DNA of 64,000 nt from Kalaharituber pfeilii (lineage: Eukaryota > Ascomycota > Pezizomycetes > Pezizales > Pezizaceae): contig WHUZ01000057.1 of NCBI GenBank assembly GCA_015179045.1, positions 310,001 to 374,000 of the forward strand, written 5' to 3'. The notes beneath the pieces are model-generated. The model did not search any database. It was not told the DNA's origin and worked only from the letters and a program-made list of their open reading frames with translations. Positions 32,861 through 43,850 of this stretch are shown piece after piece. The position numbers were made by a program, and so were the translations under genes. How positions within the stretch are numbered: position 1 is the stretch's first letter; every line of letters begins with the position of its first letter.

Positions 32861-33350
32861 GTACTCAATGCCGCCTATAAGGCTATGACGAGGCAACTTT
32901 GTGGGGGTAGCTACCTAGTGTTATCTACCGTGTATCTATACACATATGTAAAGAGTGAGGTTGTTCGTCCCTCCCGCCCCCTACATACCGCCCCCTACGT
33001 CCCGCCCTATCTTTTCGTCCACTCCACCCACCTCCTCAGCATATCCTCTTCCTCTTTCTTCCCCTTCGGCGGTTGCCACAGTGTATCTCCCCCGAAGCCC
33101 TATCTCTCCCACACCCGACATCTCCTCTTCCGGTGCTCAACTGTCTCCTCCTCCTCTTCACACTATGTGAACTCCGTGCCCTCCTGCTTTCCTATTGTCC
33201 CTCTCCATACCCACAACCCCTTCCCCCTATCAGTCCTGCCAGCAACCCCACTCCGCGACCCATTCTTTCCAGTGGTCTGTATGTCAATCCTAGTCTCTCC
33301 CTGTCCTTCCTCCTCTCCTGTCTCCCCTATGCTATATCTCCAACACACGC
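32850..33350 (-). pseudogene. LINE ORF2 C-terminal end, tail A
   Basis: Minus-strand frames read RERLGLTYRPLERMGRGVGL, then a zinc-motif remnant (CEEEEETVEHRKRRC). Tail A at about 32858-32896 has the GCCTTATAGGC inner stem but no long A tract. The element abuts the copia RNase H relic. Confidence 0.65.
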
Positions 33351-33372
33351 GTCAATATGGGCTACTATTTCA

Positions 33373-33874
33373 ATCCTCAAACTCAGGCTCAAATCAACGT
33401 ATCACAGGTTACCACCGGCCGATAGGGTATAGTGACTCTACCTGGGCCGGTGATATTGACACTCGCAAATCAACCTCAGGCTATGTCTTCACACTAACTG
33501 GTGCTGCAATCTCCTGGAAGTCTAGAAAACAACCTACAGCAGCACCTTCCACAACTGAGGCCGAGTACATGGCTGCTACAGAGGCCTGCAAAAGAAGGCA
33601 TATGGCTACGATGAAATCAAGAGCAAGTGGGAGATTACAACTGGACATCCTAATCAACAACCTGAAGGGCACCTCATTCGAATAGACAACAATGGAGCTA
33701 TTGATCTAGCTAAAGACACTAAGCACCATGATAGGACCACGCATATTGCAATCCGCTGCAATTTCACTCGAGTATGTTATATGATGAAAAGCTGGCAGAC
33801 CTTTGCACAAAGGCATTGCCTCGAGTGAAACATGAATATTGTAGTGAAGGAATGGGAGTTAAGGATTTTAGGTA
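33373..33874 (+). pseudogene. Ty1/copia RNase H and pol end
   Basis: GYSDSTWAGDIDTRKSTSGY, then SWKSRKQPTAAPSTTEAEY, is the classic copia RNase H. Later pieces (RIDNNGAIDLAKDTKHHDRT, then a KALPRVKHEY end) are in shifted frames and end at 33874. It has no start, and a LINE end abuts it at 33350. Confidence 0.85.
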
Positions 33875-34129
33875 ACTGCCTTTTCTCTGCAACTTCGTGT
33901 TATGCATTTCTGTATATATATGGGCCGGAAGCCCTTCGTCATGCATGATAGATCTTTAAGCAATTCACTCTTAACGTGTCCTACTACTCTATTATTCTGC
34001 TCTATTTTAAACAGTTTCCTGTCATGGAAATACAAGAATAAAAGATAAACATTAAGTTTTCTTTTATGCCTTGATATTTACCCTGAGCTGAGCATTAATA
34101 ATCTGTTTTACTATTACTAAGCCTGTACT

Positions 34130-34652
34130 GTTTTGAGGTGCTTGTAGGGTTGGGTAATTACCCTACACCTCAGAACATTTAGCTAAGGATTCCTACAAAG
34201 TTGTTGGCTAACAAAATCATGTATATAAAAGATTACGTCATGAATGATATCATCAATGATATCATAATGACATCAGAAGAATGACATCATGGTGACGGCA
34301 TGGGATGGATTTCTAATCACAGGAAAATGAGATCATAACTACGTCAGCATGACATAGTTAGATATTTAGGACTCAGTTATGTTAGAATAAGTAACTTGTT
34401 TTTTCCACATCCAAATAGCTATAAAAGCGTTGGATTTCTACCATAGTTTTAGATCTTCAGAGTTCTCAGAGTTCATAGTCTAGAGGTAGTCCTACTAGAC
34501 CGGCGAGTGCCAGAAAACCTATCTTAGTAGATACGTTTTCATGAACAGAGTTCAATTAAAGCAAATCAGACTTACTACTCTCTGTCCAACCTAAGTGAAT
34601 AAAGTAACTATTCAATTCCTACATAAATCAACTCAGAAACAACAAATCCTAC
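34130..34652 (+). repeat. probable copia 3' LTR
   Basis: The stretch follows the copia pol end. It has a TATA-like CTATAAAAGCG near 34420-34430 and ends TCCTACA at about 34652. Start candidates are TGTTTTGAGG (about 34130) or TGTAGGG (about 34144). No partner LTR is visible, so the limits are approximate. Confidence 0.45.
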
Positions 34653-34671
34653 AGCATAAGGAAAAGCCTAA

Positions 34672-35114
34672 TCAGTCTCCAACTGATACACCCTGAAGTT
34701 CAAAATCCCTCTGCGTTGACAACCTAAAAGAATAACAGTAATACCTAAAAATCCCCCAAAGCATAACAAAACCAAAAACACTACCTAAGACAATAAGAAC
34801 AATCTGCGAAGGCGGAAGGCCTATAGCAGTAGCACTACCCAAACCTCCAGAGCCCACCTTTACGGCTCTAGAGTAAACTGTAACACCAGCCTCTGCAACC
34901 TGTTGAGCCCAGCTCCAGAGTTAGCATTGAGAGAATATAACATTTCCGCTATTGTTTCAGGGCAAGTATTAGCTCGTAGGTGCGAGGGTGCTATGGGGCG
35001 CTGTGGGATACCTCTATTACTATCATGAAATAATGCGAATATTGGCATTCGGGTCGTGGGAAACCAGCTTGTGCACAATGTTGTATATCTTTCTTTTGGT
35101 GCCAGGTGAGCCAT
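34672..35114 (-). other. unassigned short ORFs
   Basis: One minus-strand frame (34857-34672) has a strong transmembrane segment (IGLPPSQIVLIVLGSVFGFV) after a Gly/Ser stretch. Another (35114-34860) is featureless. They may be a separate small gene, or the 3' part of the ferric-reductase-like gene upstream, which ends at 35150 in my model. Confidence 0.3.
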
Positions 35115-35149
35115 CCACTAACAAAGATTAGTTGTCCCGAAATGATAGA

Positions 35150-36500
35150 TTATGGATACATGCGCTCACGTAGTACTGTAAATCTGGGCTCCGGGGCTGC
35201 CTTTAGGGCATCGTTGAACACGGCATCAAACCGTGGTTCAAAGTCATGAACCGCCAAAGCTAATTTCGCGTCACGGAAGTTCTTCTGAATACTGCTGGAA
35301 ACCCGGCCTGGGCGCAAGGAACCCTTCTTGTCTGCCGCTATAAACGTGTATCTCTTGCATCGGACATTTGAGAGGATTCGTTTCATGTGTTCACGATATA
35401 TAGCACAAATTTCTGTGAACGTCAGCAAGGAATAAACCTGGCCGGGTGACCATTCTCACCAAAATCAGTAACCTCTATAAAAACGGAAATACGACGCTCC
35501 TCTGCTAGGGCGCACCCCTCTATGACATGTAAGAATCGCCATAGGTTTCGGTCTCTGGTGATGACGATGGTGTTGGAGCAGGGCGACAGGTCACCGAGGG
35601 GATGGTAGGGTGCCACGATAAGCCTGCATGCACCTATCTTACCGTCCGGAGTTCCTCCTTTTGGGATCGTCACAAGACCAGTCACATTGAGTGAATTCCC
35701 GATATGTAGAATGGTCCAGCAGTATGTTTCCCACAGTTGTTTCATATGCCACTGTCTCGAATTTAGAGGGAGAATTCGTATGAGATACTGCCCGGGATAC
35801 AGTGTCGTGTGTGGGGGAATCCTCCAGGTGAGCAGAATGTATCCCTCCCTCCGACCCTGGATATGCTCAGGTTGTGCTTCATTAGCCTGATACACAGTAA
35901 TGCAGTATGTCTTCAGCAAACCCCGCAAGACTACGGAGAGCCACGTGATTAACGAAAGCACGAACAAAAGGCTGGACGCGTGTGCACATAGGGCAATGAC
36001 GGACACAGCCATCATCCCCAGCTGTACAGCAGTCCATCGGCGTCTAGTGAGGGTGGTAGCCGTCATTGCGGAAAGCAGGGCCTGTTGAATACCGGTAGTC
36101 AGCTTTAGAGATATCGGAACCTGCACTAAGTGCGTACCAACACTCCGAAATATTTTCCTCGCATTGATTTACGATCAACCGACAAGGATCCGTGTATTAA
36201 TACGTGTAGTGTAACGAGGGACGTGAAGAGGAAATACAGCACGCGTCGTAAATGCCGACTCTGGAGGCATTTGGGGAACAAAGCAGAATCTGGATTGGAT
36301 GGTATGAAAATCATCGCTAAACATAAGTTCAACAATCCCCACATCGCACTGCAGCTTCCCCCAGCTCCAGGATAGCCCTGAATAATAAGGGCCACAAGGT
36401 TTATGGCAAGCCATATAGCGATAGGGACACATTGAGCAAAAGTAAGATCTATATATTCAATGTAGGTGTAGAAAAGATATCTTCGCAACTGTGCTCTCAT
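35150..36500 (-). CDS. divergent ferric-reductase-like membrane protein (406 aa model)
   Basis: Three exons join in phase: 36500-36204, 36120-35460 and 35412-35150, with introns of 83 and 47 nt (donors GTATTA and GTGAGA, acceptors GCAG and ACAG). The first exon has several hydrophobic segments (IAIWLAINLVALIIQGY) and an FPKCLQSRHLRRVLYFLF helix like the haem-binding helix of ferric reductases. The second exon has two more transmembrane segments, then PGQYLIRILPL, resembling the start of the FAD-binding barrel. The canonical NADPH-binding motifs are not evident, and at 406 aa it is shorter than typical 600-700 aa reductases. It is therefore either a divergent family member or a decaying copy. 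A ferric-reductase role is an inference from fold-like features. Confidence 0.4.
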
Positions 36501-37236
36501 GATTGAGAAACAGGTTTTGATTTTGATTGTGGGTTCCGGACGGGCATATATAGATGATCAGTCCACCTGGGGCTAAATACACCACCATCCGACGCACCTT
36601 TTACACCAAAACTGACCGCACGCGACAGCATATATCTCAACAACATCAGATTTTGTAAGCGCTTTTTAGTGCAAATGATAAAAATGTTATACTTTGCCTC
36701 TAACAGCTCATAAGTGATGTTGTGGTTGACTAATGGCATGATGACATTTTTCAATTATGTCGGAAGGCTAGCATGCACTACCTACCACCCTTCATTGTTT
36801 TCTATCATGGTTATAGATCATAGCTACGTAGTCTCTCAAATAGGTCTATCAATAAGTAATACCTTATTTGGCTTAATATTGCTAAATTCCTATTTCATAC
36901 ATCCAATTTGCCATCCAGTGGTTTTACTTCTATGCATATATGAATTTTGTGAACAACTCCACCACTTTCTCAGATATTTTCTCAGTGCACTTCTCAAATA
37001 TTTAATTATTATCTTGAAGTGTCCGGTATTTTTATCAAATTTATTGCAAGGGTGAGAAGTATATTTCAATAATAGCGAGCTAGCGACGAAAATATATGCC
37101 AAGACATCATGGAAACTTTATGGAGTCATACCAGTACCGTATGGGTAACGATGTGCAAACACCTTGGCGCACCCCCTCGATACCAAATGCAGACATATCT
37201 GATAGAATAATAGTTACCTTTATGCGATACGATGAG
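36501..37236. other. intergenic upstream of the ferric-reductase-like gene
   Basis: AT-rich; no gene recognised. It should hold the promoter of the minus-strand gene at 36500. Confidence 0.4.
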
Positions 37237-37824
37237 TATGGGCTAAATTGAGTGCGCGGATTTCAAATCTGCAGTCAAAAAGATGAAAAAGCTACATCTA
37301 CTTGGCATTCACAAGCACATACCCACTCGATAGGGCGAGGGTTAGGGTTTATAGTTGAGGGGGTACGGTAGAGTCTGTAGAGTTGAATTTTATAGTACTA
37401 GAGCCGCTAGAGGTGTCTGAGGGAGGAGGGAGGGTGCCACAATGATCCTCTATACCTATAGAGGTCAATTCAGAGCCAGCTGGGCCAGAATTAAACTTGC
37501 GGGAGTTAGGATTAAAGGTTGACAAGATTGAAGCAGAAATCTGTTACAAGAATCAGAAATTAAGCTGTATATATGAAGGTACGTACAGTGCTACTCTGCA
37601 AATCTCAAGTTTCTGCTAACCTCACATCATACTATAGCACTAGAAGTGCTATTACCACTATTGGATGAGCAGGTGGAGTGTTGCCCAGAGTGGGTATTTG
37701 CTTCTGAATGCCAGGGGGGTTATTTTATAGGGTATAAGGTGAGACAACTGTAGATGCTGTAGATGTAGCTTTTCCGTCTTTTTGACTACAGATTTGGAAT
37801 CAGCGAAGTCAATTTAGTCTATAA
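37237..37824. mobile_element. element with about 60-bp terminal inverted repeats
   Basis: The left end (CTAAATTGAG, then TCAAATCTGCAGTCAAAAAG and AAGCTACATCTAC) pairs with the right end (GTAGATGTAGC, then CTTTTTGACTACAGATTTGG and TCAATTTAG). That gives about 60 bp of inverted similarity enclosing about 460 bp. The interior includes a broken coding-like stretch (ELNLRELGLKVDKIEAEICY, later PEWVFASECQGGYF). Target duplications are unclear beyond a possible TA. The superfamily is undecided. Confidence 0.6.
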
Positions 37825-37929
37825 TTAATTATTCGCACATATTAGATATGTTCTATGAGTTGTAGAACTAGAAACTCGTTGGTGAGGAAGGGTGCCAAGG
37901 GCCCAGCGTTACCGGTGTGCACATCGTTA

Positions 37930-38975
37930 CCTATACGGTACTTGTAACTCTGTTCTGGCCCGCCCACGAACACCCCATTCGTGAACAGGAATGGGAAGGG
38001 GTCTGGCCCACTCAAGAACACGCTTGCCAGGATAGAAAACGCTAGCCAGGATAGAACACACTTGCTAAGATAGTGCATGATTCTAATATATCACTAACCA
38101 CAAACAACAATAGAACTGTATCCAGTATCTCCATCACCGTTATTTCCCTTATTGGTACATTTGCCTAGCCTCCCTTTGTGACAACAATTTGAACATGAGA
38201 CCTTCTGGTGCAAGCATTTGCAGTGCCTCGTAGCACAGGATCCTTGACATGCACACCATATAGCTTCCTGATCATGAGCTGCTATATTCTGTTCTTCTGT
38301 ATTTTGGAATTGAGACTGCCGCAATTCGCTAGTGGTTTGACTAGGCATTTCAGTCAAAAGTACAAGAAGGTATCTAAAATTGGTGTATGTGCAGAATGAT
38401 AGATAATAATGATATGTAGAGTATAAGTATTGTTAAGCTCTTATATGCACTCAAGATGTTGTATGCTCGCATGATGCTGCACTTTATAAAACATTTAAGC
38501 GCAACTAGTATACCTACTCTTACTGGCTCTCAGTATATGAAAAAAATATCAATCACTGGCAACCGGTACAGCTACTTTTACCATGACTCTTGCTACTGCA
38601 ACGCTTGCTCCCCGAAATCACTAGTAACTGGTATTCTACCAGAGCTTTTACTACCCGATGTGGTGTTATTAAGAATACTACATATATATCGATGACTAGT
38701 AGTTGTTGCCATCAACTACTACAAGTTAGTGTCTGTAGTGCCAGAGCTGGTCTAGGTTGAAAATTGGTGCAGGCTTAACTCCACCGGTGCTATACACCAT
38801 GACAAGTAAGTACTAATCAGCCAATTTAGTTCAGGTGGCAACCCAACTAGCTTCGAAGAAATTTCTATATACCCGACTGGGCCAGCCAGTTCACGACCAG
38901 GCCGGCCTGCCCAAGAATGGGCCCAGTCGCGAGTAGGCCGGCCCATTCGCGAACCGGACGTGTTCGTGGGTAGGC
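37930..38975. repeat. dispersed repeat with GTTCGNGAAC and GGCCTGCCC motifs
   Basis: Stretches at 37930-38060 and 38870-38975 share short motifs (TGTTCTGGCC, CCCACGAACAC, GGCCNGCCC, TTCGCGAAC) with 41090-41170 and 41640-41750. The motifs occur in both orientations. They look like subterminal repeats of a DNA transposon family, but I could not define termini. Confidence 0.4.
38094..38357 (-). pseudogene. CXC (tesmin/TSO1-like) Cys-rich ORF
   Basis: An 87-aa frame contains CACQGSCATRHCKCLHQKVS followed by CSNCCHKGRLGKC. This is one CXC-type zinc-binding repeat with nine closely spaced cysteines and a His. Such single repeats occur at the ends of some transposases and in chromatin proteins (family knowledge). 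No partner domain or start context is evident, so I treat it as a gene fragment. Confidence 0.5.
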
Positions 38976-38988
38976 CAGAACAGATACA

Positions 38989-39213
38989 CCGTATTAATTC
39001 GAGTTATTCGCTAGCGTGGGCGTGTGGATCACAGGTATGCTAGAGCAAAGGTAGCATAATTCTATGCAACAGGATCTCAGTACAGCGCGTTGATTCGTGA
39101 GGACAACTTGACTTGGATAGATCTCTGCGGTCTCAGTTGAAGTACTAACTTCTTTTCCTCTAGCACTGCCTGAGATCAATACGCCCACGCTAGCAAATAA
39201 CTCGAATTAATAC
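38989..39213. mobile_element. 225-bp MITE with about 33-bp terminal inverted repeats
   Basis: The left end CCGTATTAATTCGAGTTATT and the right end (AATAACTCGAATTAATACGG) are near-perfect inverted repeats that continue into GCTAGCGTGGGCGT. If the termini begin at TTAATTCG, the flanks are TA on both sides, fitting a Tc1/mariner or pogo origin. There is no ORF. Confidence 0.75.
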
Positions 39214-39640
39214 GGCAGTCTCATTTGTCTCCTCCACACACGCTCTGTCCCTGCCTGCTTCTAGGTACAGATGCAACCGGTGCACACTGACGAGGTACCG
39301 CTGGTACTTGACGGTGATAGGCAGTTCACAGGAACAGACAATGCTCCCATACTACTGGGGGCTTGCGAACCCCTGTGCCGGGTGTAAACTTGCGTCTTAG
39401 CAAAATAGCCCATTGGATAGTTGGAACGCGACGTTTGTGGCAAGTAATAAAAAAGTGGGGAGGGGGAAGGAGAGAGGTACAGCCGGCACATGTTTAGACT
39501 ATATCGTCCTTATAGGAGGCCCACGAGTAAAGAAAAAAACTGGACGTGGTGTAACCTCGGCAGCGTCCCAAAGACCACATATAATTTTGGAATGTTCTTC
39601 CGCGTGAGCTTGGACCGAAAATAGTTTCTACGACCGCACG

Positions 39641-40843
39641 ATGCGTGTCAGGAACCCAGTGTCTGTGGCTGTAGGTGTCGCCTGTACCGCGACTGCATTT
39701 TGGCGTTTACCCTGTCGCAGCAGGGTCGCATTGGAACGAATTGACCCTATTTTAACTCCCGGGAACATCGCTGGCCATCTTCACACAATCCACGGCCCGA
39801 ACAGTAAGTCTTCAACATACTCAATGCGCATTACTAACACTAACATCAGCTTTCTCTGCAAATGCAACATATGAGGATCTTATCCGAGCCACGTGCACAA
39901 GCTGCCAGGTGAAACAGGACAAATCTGCATATTGGACGCCTGCATTGTATTTTCAACACTCACATGGACCTTTTGAGCTTGTTCCCCAGACAGGCGGCAT
40001 GCTGGTGTAGGTTGAAAAGGAACCCCTACTTAGAAAGTGGCTAATGTTGTAGTTATTATCTGCAACGTGGGGAGAATGTGACTGCTGCTCCTATGGGTCT
40101 CAAAATGGTGGCTGGTAATCCGTTTTTGAGAGATTATACCTACCGGACTCGAGAGAAATCACTTTGGCAGGACCAAGACCGTACTGAGGATGCTTTGCGT
40201 CAAAAGGCAGTTGGTTTTAACTGCCTTAACTATGCAGAAGCACCGAATCCGGCGTTGGGGCTTAGGCACCTGCCCAGAGATATGTCAAAGTGTAAGGATG
40301 GATTGCGAGCCGAAGTGTTCTTTCCAAGCTGTTGGGACGGCAAACGTCTTGATGCCGCTGATCACAAAGACCACATGCGGTATCCATCGTTGATGGATGA
40401 TGGGGAATGCCCCGAAAGCCATCCAGTTCGCATTATAAGCTTGTTTTTCGAGACTATTTGGAATGTTGACGTGTTCACTGGGAAGCGTGGGCAATTCGTG
40501 TTTTCCACAGGCGATCCTCTAGGTAGGTTCCTTCCTCCAGTGTCGAATCGAATTTGAAATAACATACGACGGCCTAGGTTATGGGTACCATGGTGACTTC
40601 ATGAATGGGTGGGATCAAAGTGTTCTCGAGCAAGCAGTGGCCATGTGTCGCTCCCAGAGTGGTATCGTTGAGGAATGTTCTCATTTTAACCACTATACCG
40701 TCGAGGAAATGCAGTCGTGCAAGATCAACTACCTCGATATTATAGAAGAGGTTGTTGGGCCACTTTCAAAGCTACCTGGTTGCAACCCAGTTACTTACGG
40801 GCCACAGACCGAATCCCGTGCTAAATGTGAGGAACAGGAATAA
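39641..40843 (+). CDS. DUF1996 domain protein, secreted (351 aa)
   Basis: Four exons join in phase: 39641-39803, 39850-40006, 40053-40522 and 40578-40843, with introns of 46, 46 and 55 nt (donors GTAAGT, GTAGGT and GTAGGT; acceptors CAG, TAG and TAG). The N-terminus is basic then hydrophobic (a VSVAVGVACTATAFW core), a likely signal peptide. The family motifs follow in order: RIDPILTPG, HLHTIHGPN, CTSCQVKQDKSAYWTPALYF, GLKMVAGNP, LRAEVFFPSCWDGKRLD, DHKDHMRYPS, CPESHPVRI, GQFVFSTGDPLG and HGDFMNGWD. DUF1996 proteins are secreted or wall-associated fungal proteins whose biochemical role is not settled. There is no C-terminal WSC domain. The frame is intact and the gene is a likely expressed single-domain copy. 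Confidence 0.9.
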
Positions 40844-42431
40844 GAAGACTTCGTCGAATCGTCAGTGGTCTCAATAATCTTTTTGTTTATGAGGATGATC
40901 GAAAAGCTAAAAGAATCTTACATATGTACGAAAGAAAAAAAGAAAACTCTATTGAGGCCGCTGTGTAAACCCAAGCATTTCAGACGCTCGTCTTTCTTCT
41001 TACCGTATACATCACCTATCTGCACCTCTTGAAGGTGCACGCATGGAAGAAATTCATGGAGACAGTTACCTGGAGGAACGAAACAGCGTTTCTGTTCTAA
41101 CCTCTCCAGGAACCAGTCGGTTCGCGAACAGACCGGTCTACCCGGGAAACATAGGGCAGCGAACGTGGTGAGTAAAATGTACCTATACGTACCTTGTATG
41201 TATTTACATATTCGCTTATGACCTAAAGTTGTAGTGAGCTCCTCTACATATCTATGAGATGACTAGAGTACTATATCCGGCTGTATATTCATGTCATGTC
41301 TTATTGTGGCTGATACTGTTGTTGGCGATGCTTCTGTTGAGGGATATATGAAACTACCTTACCTTATTGAAGATATGTGACTGTATTAGTGAAAGATCGG
41401 TAATATACAACTATGCTACATAGTTCTGATGTTTCCATAATATTTGCGTTACTTAGGCACGAAACTGCATGTCTGTTTCCACATACCATTTATGGTAATA
41501 TAACCACCAAAACTATAATTGTTGGCATCAATGCACTAATTTCTCTTATAAAGAGAAATATACTTAGCGCATATCCAATAATCTTTTCATAATTCTTCAA
41601 CAACAGAAAACATAATTATTAATCTGTGGGTGGACTTTCTATTGTATCTGTTCTAGCCTGCCCAGGAACCAATCGGTTCGCGAACAGACCAGTCTGCCCG
41701 TGAACATAGTCTGCCGGTAAATACTCAGCCTGGTGAGGAACACGCATGTACCTATTCGTACCTATATGTATACATATATTCACCTATGGCATGGGGTAAT
41801 AATACGCTATTCTAACTATCTATGAAATCACTTGTAGAAGCTTATAGAATATATGAGAAGAAGTAGTGATTGTTGTATAGTTATATGAGATTTGATAGAT
41901 ATGAGCTCATAATACTGGGTGCAAAACGTTAACCTACATCATCTTCACTCTCTTATACCTCAAAATACTGGCTTACATCACACACCACCATGTACTCTAC
42001 ACTCAGACTTTATCTTAGACTAGTCTTGGAATCTGGTCTTAGACTATACTGTTCCCATACCTAGCTAGGACTATGGATATTTATGCTCAGATTTGTCTTT
42101 ATTTAACGTCCCCGATATTACAAATTAATGATACCTGACTATCGCAACATGTGTTTTTTCAGCAGCTAGGGGTACGGCGGCTGGATGGAACAAAGGATCA
42201 AAAGTCAAAATTGTATTGCAACAACTTATGAAACTACAAAAATGAAAAGGAGAAATGAGTACAGCCAACTACTAATACTTCTTCTTACTCTAAGATGACA
42301 AAAGTTAAGCTTGAAACTTAATCACTGCTATGGAAAAGACTCTGTTCATATAAACATCAAGTCAGGAGATCTATATCACATAATATATATCAATATGTTG
42401 ATATAGCCTTAAGTACGGAATTGTTACCTGA
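40844..42431. other. intergenic with two related repeat copies
   Basis: No gene is seen. 41090-41250 and 41640-41830 are similar in the same orientation (CTGTTCTA, GGAACCAATCGGTTCGCGAA, ACAGACC, then CTATNNGTACCT motifs). They share the GTTCGCGAAC motif with 37.9-39.0 kb. Confidence 0.45.
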
Positions 42432-42601
42432 TGTTACGGCTAAGGTAAGACTTACGGAGTCGGTTCCGGAAGCACCTCCAGAGACGTATGCTAAAGATGT
42501 GACTGATCACCACTAGGCAACGTCCACTGGTAAACGGCGGTTGCCCATGGAAGTGTGTGTTGAAGTTGCACATGGTCTACCAATATGCGCACATGCATCA
42601 C

Positions 42602-42970
42602 AGACCTTCCTGATGCATGTTTCTATTACGTTCACGCCTTTCCGGCTACCGCAGACCTTCCTAATGCATGCCTCCATTACGTTCACGCCTTTCCGGCTAC
42701 CGCAGACCTTCCTAATGCATGCCTCCATTACGTTCACGCCTTTCCGGCTACCGCAGACCTTCCTAATGCATGCCTCCATTACGTTCACGCCTTTCCGGCT
42801 ACCGCAGACCTTCCTAATGCATGCCTCCATTACGTTCACGCCTTTCCGGCTACCGCAGACCTTCCTAATGCATGCCTCCATTACGTCCACGCCTTTCCAG
42901 CTACCGCGGACCTTCCTAATGCATGCTTCTATTACGTTCACGCCTTTCCTGCTATTACGGACCTTCCTGA
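42602..42970. repeat. 51-bp minisatellite, about 7 copies
   Basis: The unit begins GCAGACCTTCCTAATGCATG and continues through CCTCCATTACGTTCACGCC and TTTCCGGCTACC. The central copies are nearly identical and the edge copies diverge. Since 51 is a multiple of three and the unit lacks stops in several frames, long ORFs open on both strands (42541-43044 plus, 42941-42513 minus). I regard these ORFs as by-products. Confidence 0.85.
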
Positions 42971-43052
42971 TGCGTGTTTTCTGTTACGTTTCTCTGCCTG
43001 TATGCCTTAGCATGTTTATCGTCATGTTACTGCCAATTGACTAGTCATGTAT

Positions 43053-43067
43053 AAAAAAAAAAAAAAA
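43053..43067 (+). mobile_element. pure poly(A) retro-insertion (A15)
   Basis: A run of 15 A is bounded by an exact 14-bp direct repeat GACTAGTCATGTAT (43039-43052 and 43068-43081). No LINE-specific base is present. The simplest reading is target-primed reverse transcription that stopped within the poly(A) of the template. Confidence 0.75.
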
Positions 43068-43399
43068 GACTAGTCATGTATGACGGCCGGAAGTCTATAT
43101 AAACGAGCTGAACAGTTAGCTAGAAGGGAATCAAGACACAAGCAGTGTTCTAAGTCTCTCACTTGAAAACGCTCTCGCGTAACCTTTGCCGTCCGCTTCG
43201 CTGCCTTCGCGGAAAACCAGTGCCACTTTCGTGAGTCCAGCGACGCCTACGCTGACACCTGAATATTCTAATACTAGTAAGAGTAATCAAATCTTACTTG
43301 AACTTAAATTAGTATTAATAGACTTTATATTAGATATATCTCCTCTTTCTAATCTTTTAGAGTCTATCAATAATAATATTCGATTAGAAAACTCTATTA

Positions 43400-43850
43400 G
43401 TATGTTATAAAAATTTCCTACTATATAAATAAAAAAAGATTTTAATTATTAAATTATAGATTAATTATTATTTATAAATTTTTAAATTTTTTTTAATTTA
43501 TTATATTGTTAGACTACTCACTTTTTATTTTTTATTTTTATATTTTTATTTTTATATTTTTTTTTATATAGATGTCTAGATATTTTTTTGCAAGCTTTTA
43601 CTCTAATTTTTTTTTTTTTTTTTTTTTTAATAGTTATGGAATAGCTAAGGAAGAGTGATGAGAGAATTATGAGTTTAATTTTTTTTTTTCTATATCTACA
43701 TATTTTTCTTTCATATTATTGCTGTACTATTTATAAATTTTTATAATTTTATTATATTATTAGACTACTAGCTTTTTATTTTTATAATTTTTTTTTTTTT
43801 GTGCAGATGTCAGGTTTTTTTTTGTTACAAGTTTCTGCTTGTTACGGAGG
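43400..43850. other. AT-rich, T-tract-rich block
   Basis: There are several T9-T20 tracts and TTTTTATTTTTATATTT motifs, with no coding sequence. It lies within the LTR-like repeat. Two short stretches (around 43630-43680 and 44130-44200) are near-duplicates (AATAGTTATGGAATAGCTAA and GTAGGTTATAGAACAGCTAA, each followed by GAGTGATNAGAGAATTATGA). Confidence 0.5.

Noticed and set aside
37326..37350. Telomere-like GGGTTAGGGTTT
   Set aside because: It is a single short occurrence inside an inverted-repeat element, with no array.
42602..42970. CRISPR-like array
   Set aside because: Units are contiguous 51-bp tandem repeats without unique spacers, in a eukaryotic context.
42513..43044. Repetitive ORFs on both strands over the 51-bp array
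   Set aside because: A minisatellite whose period is a multiple of three keeps frames open on both strands; nothing else supports coding.
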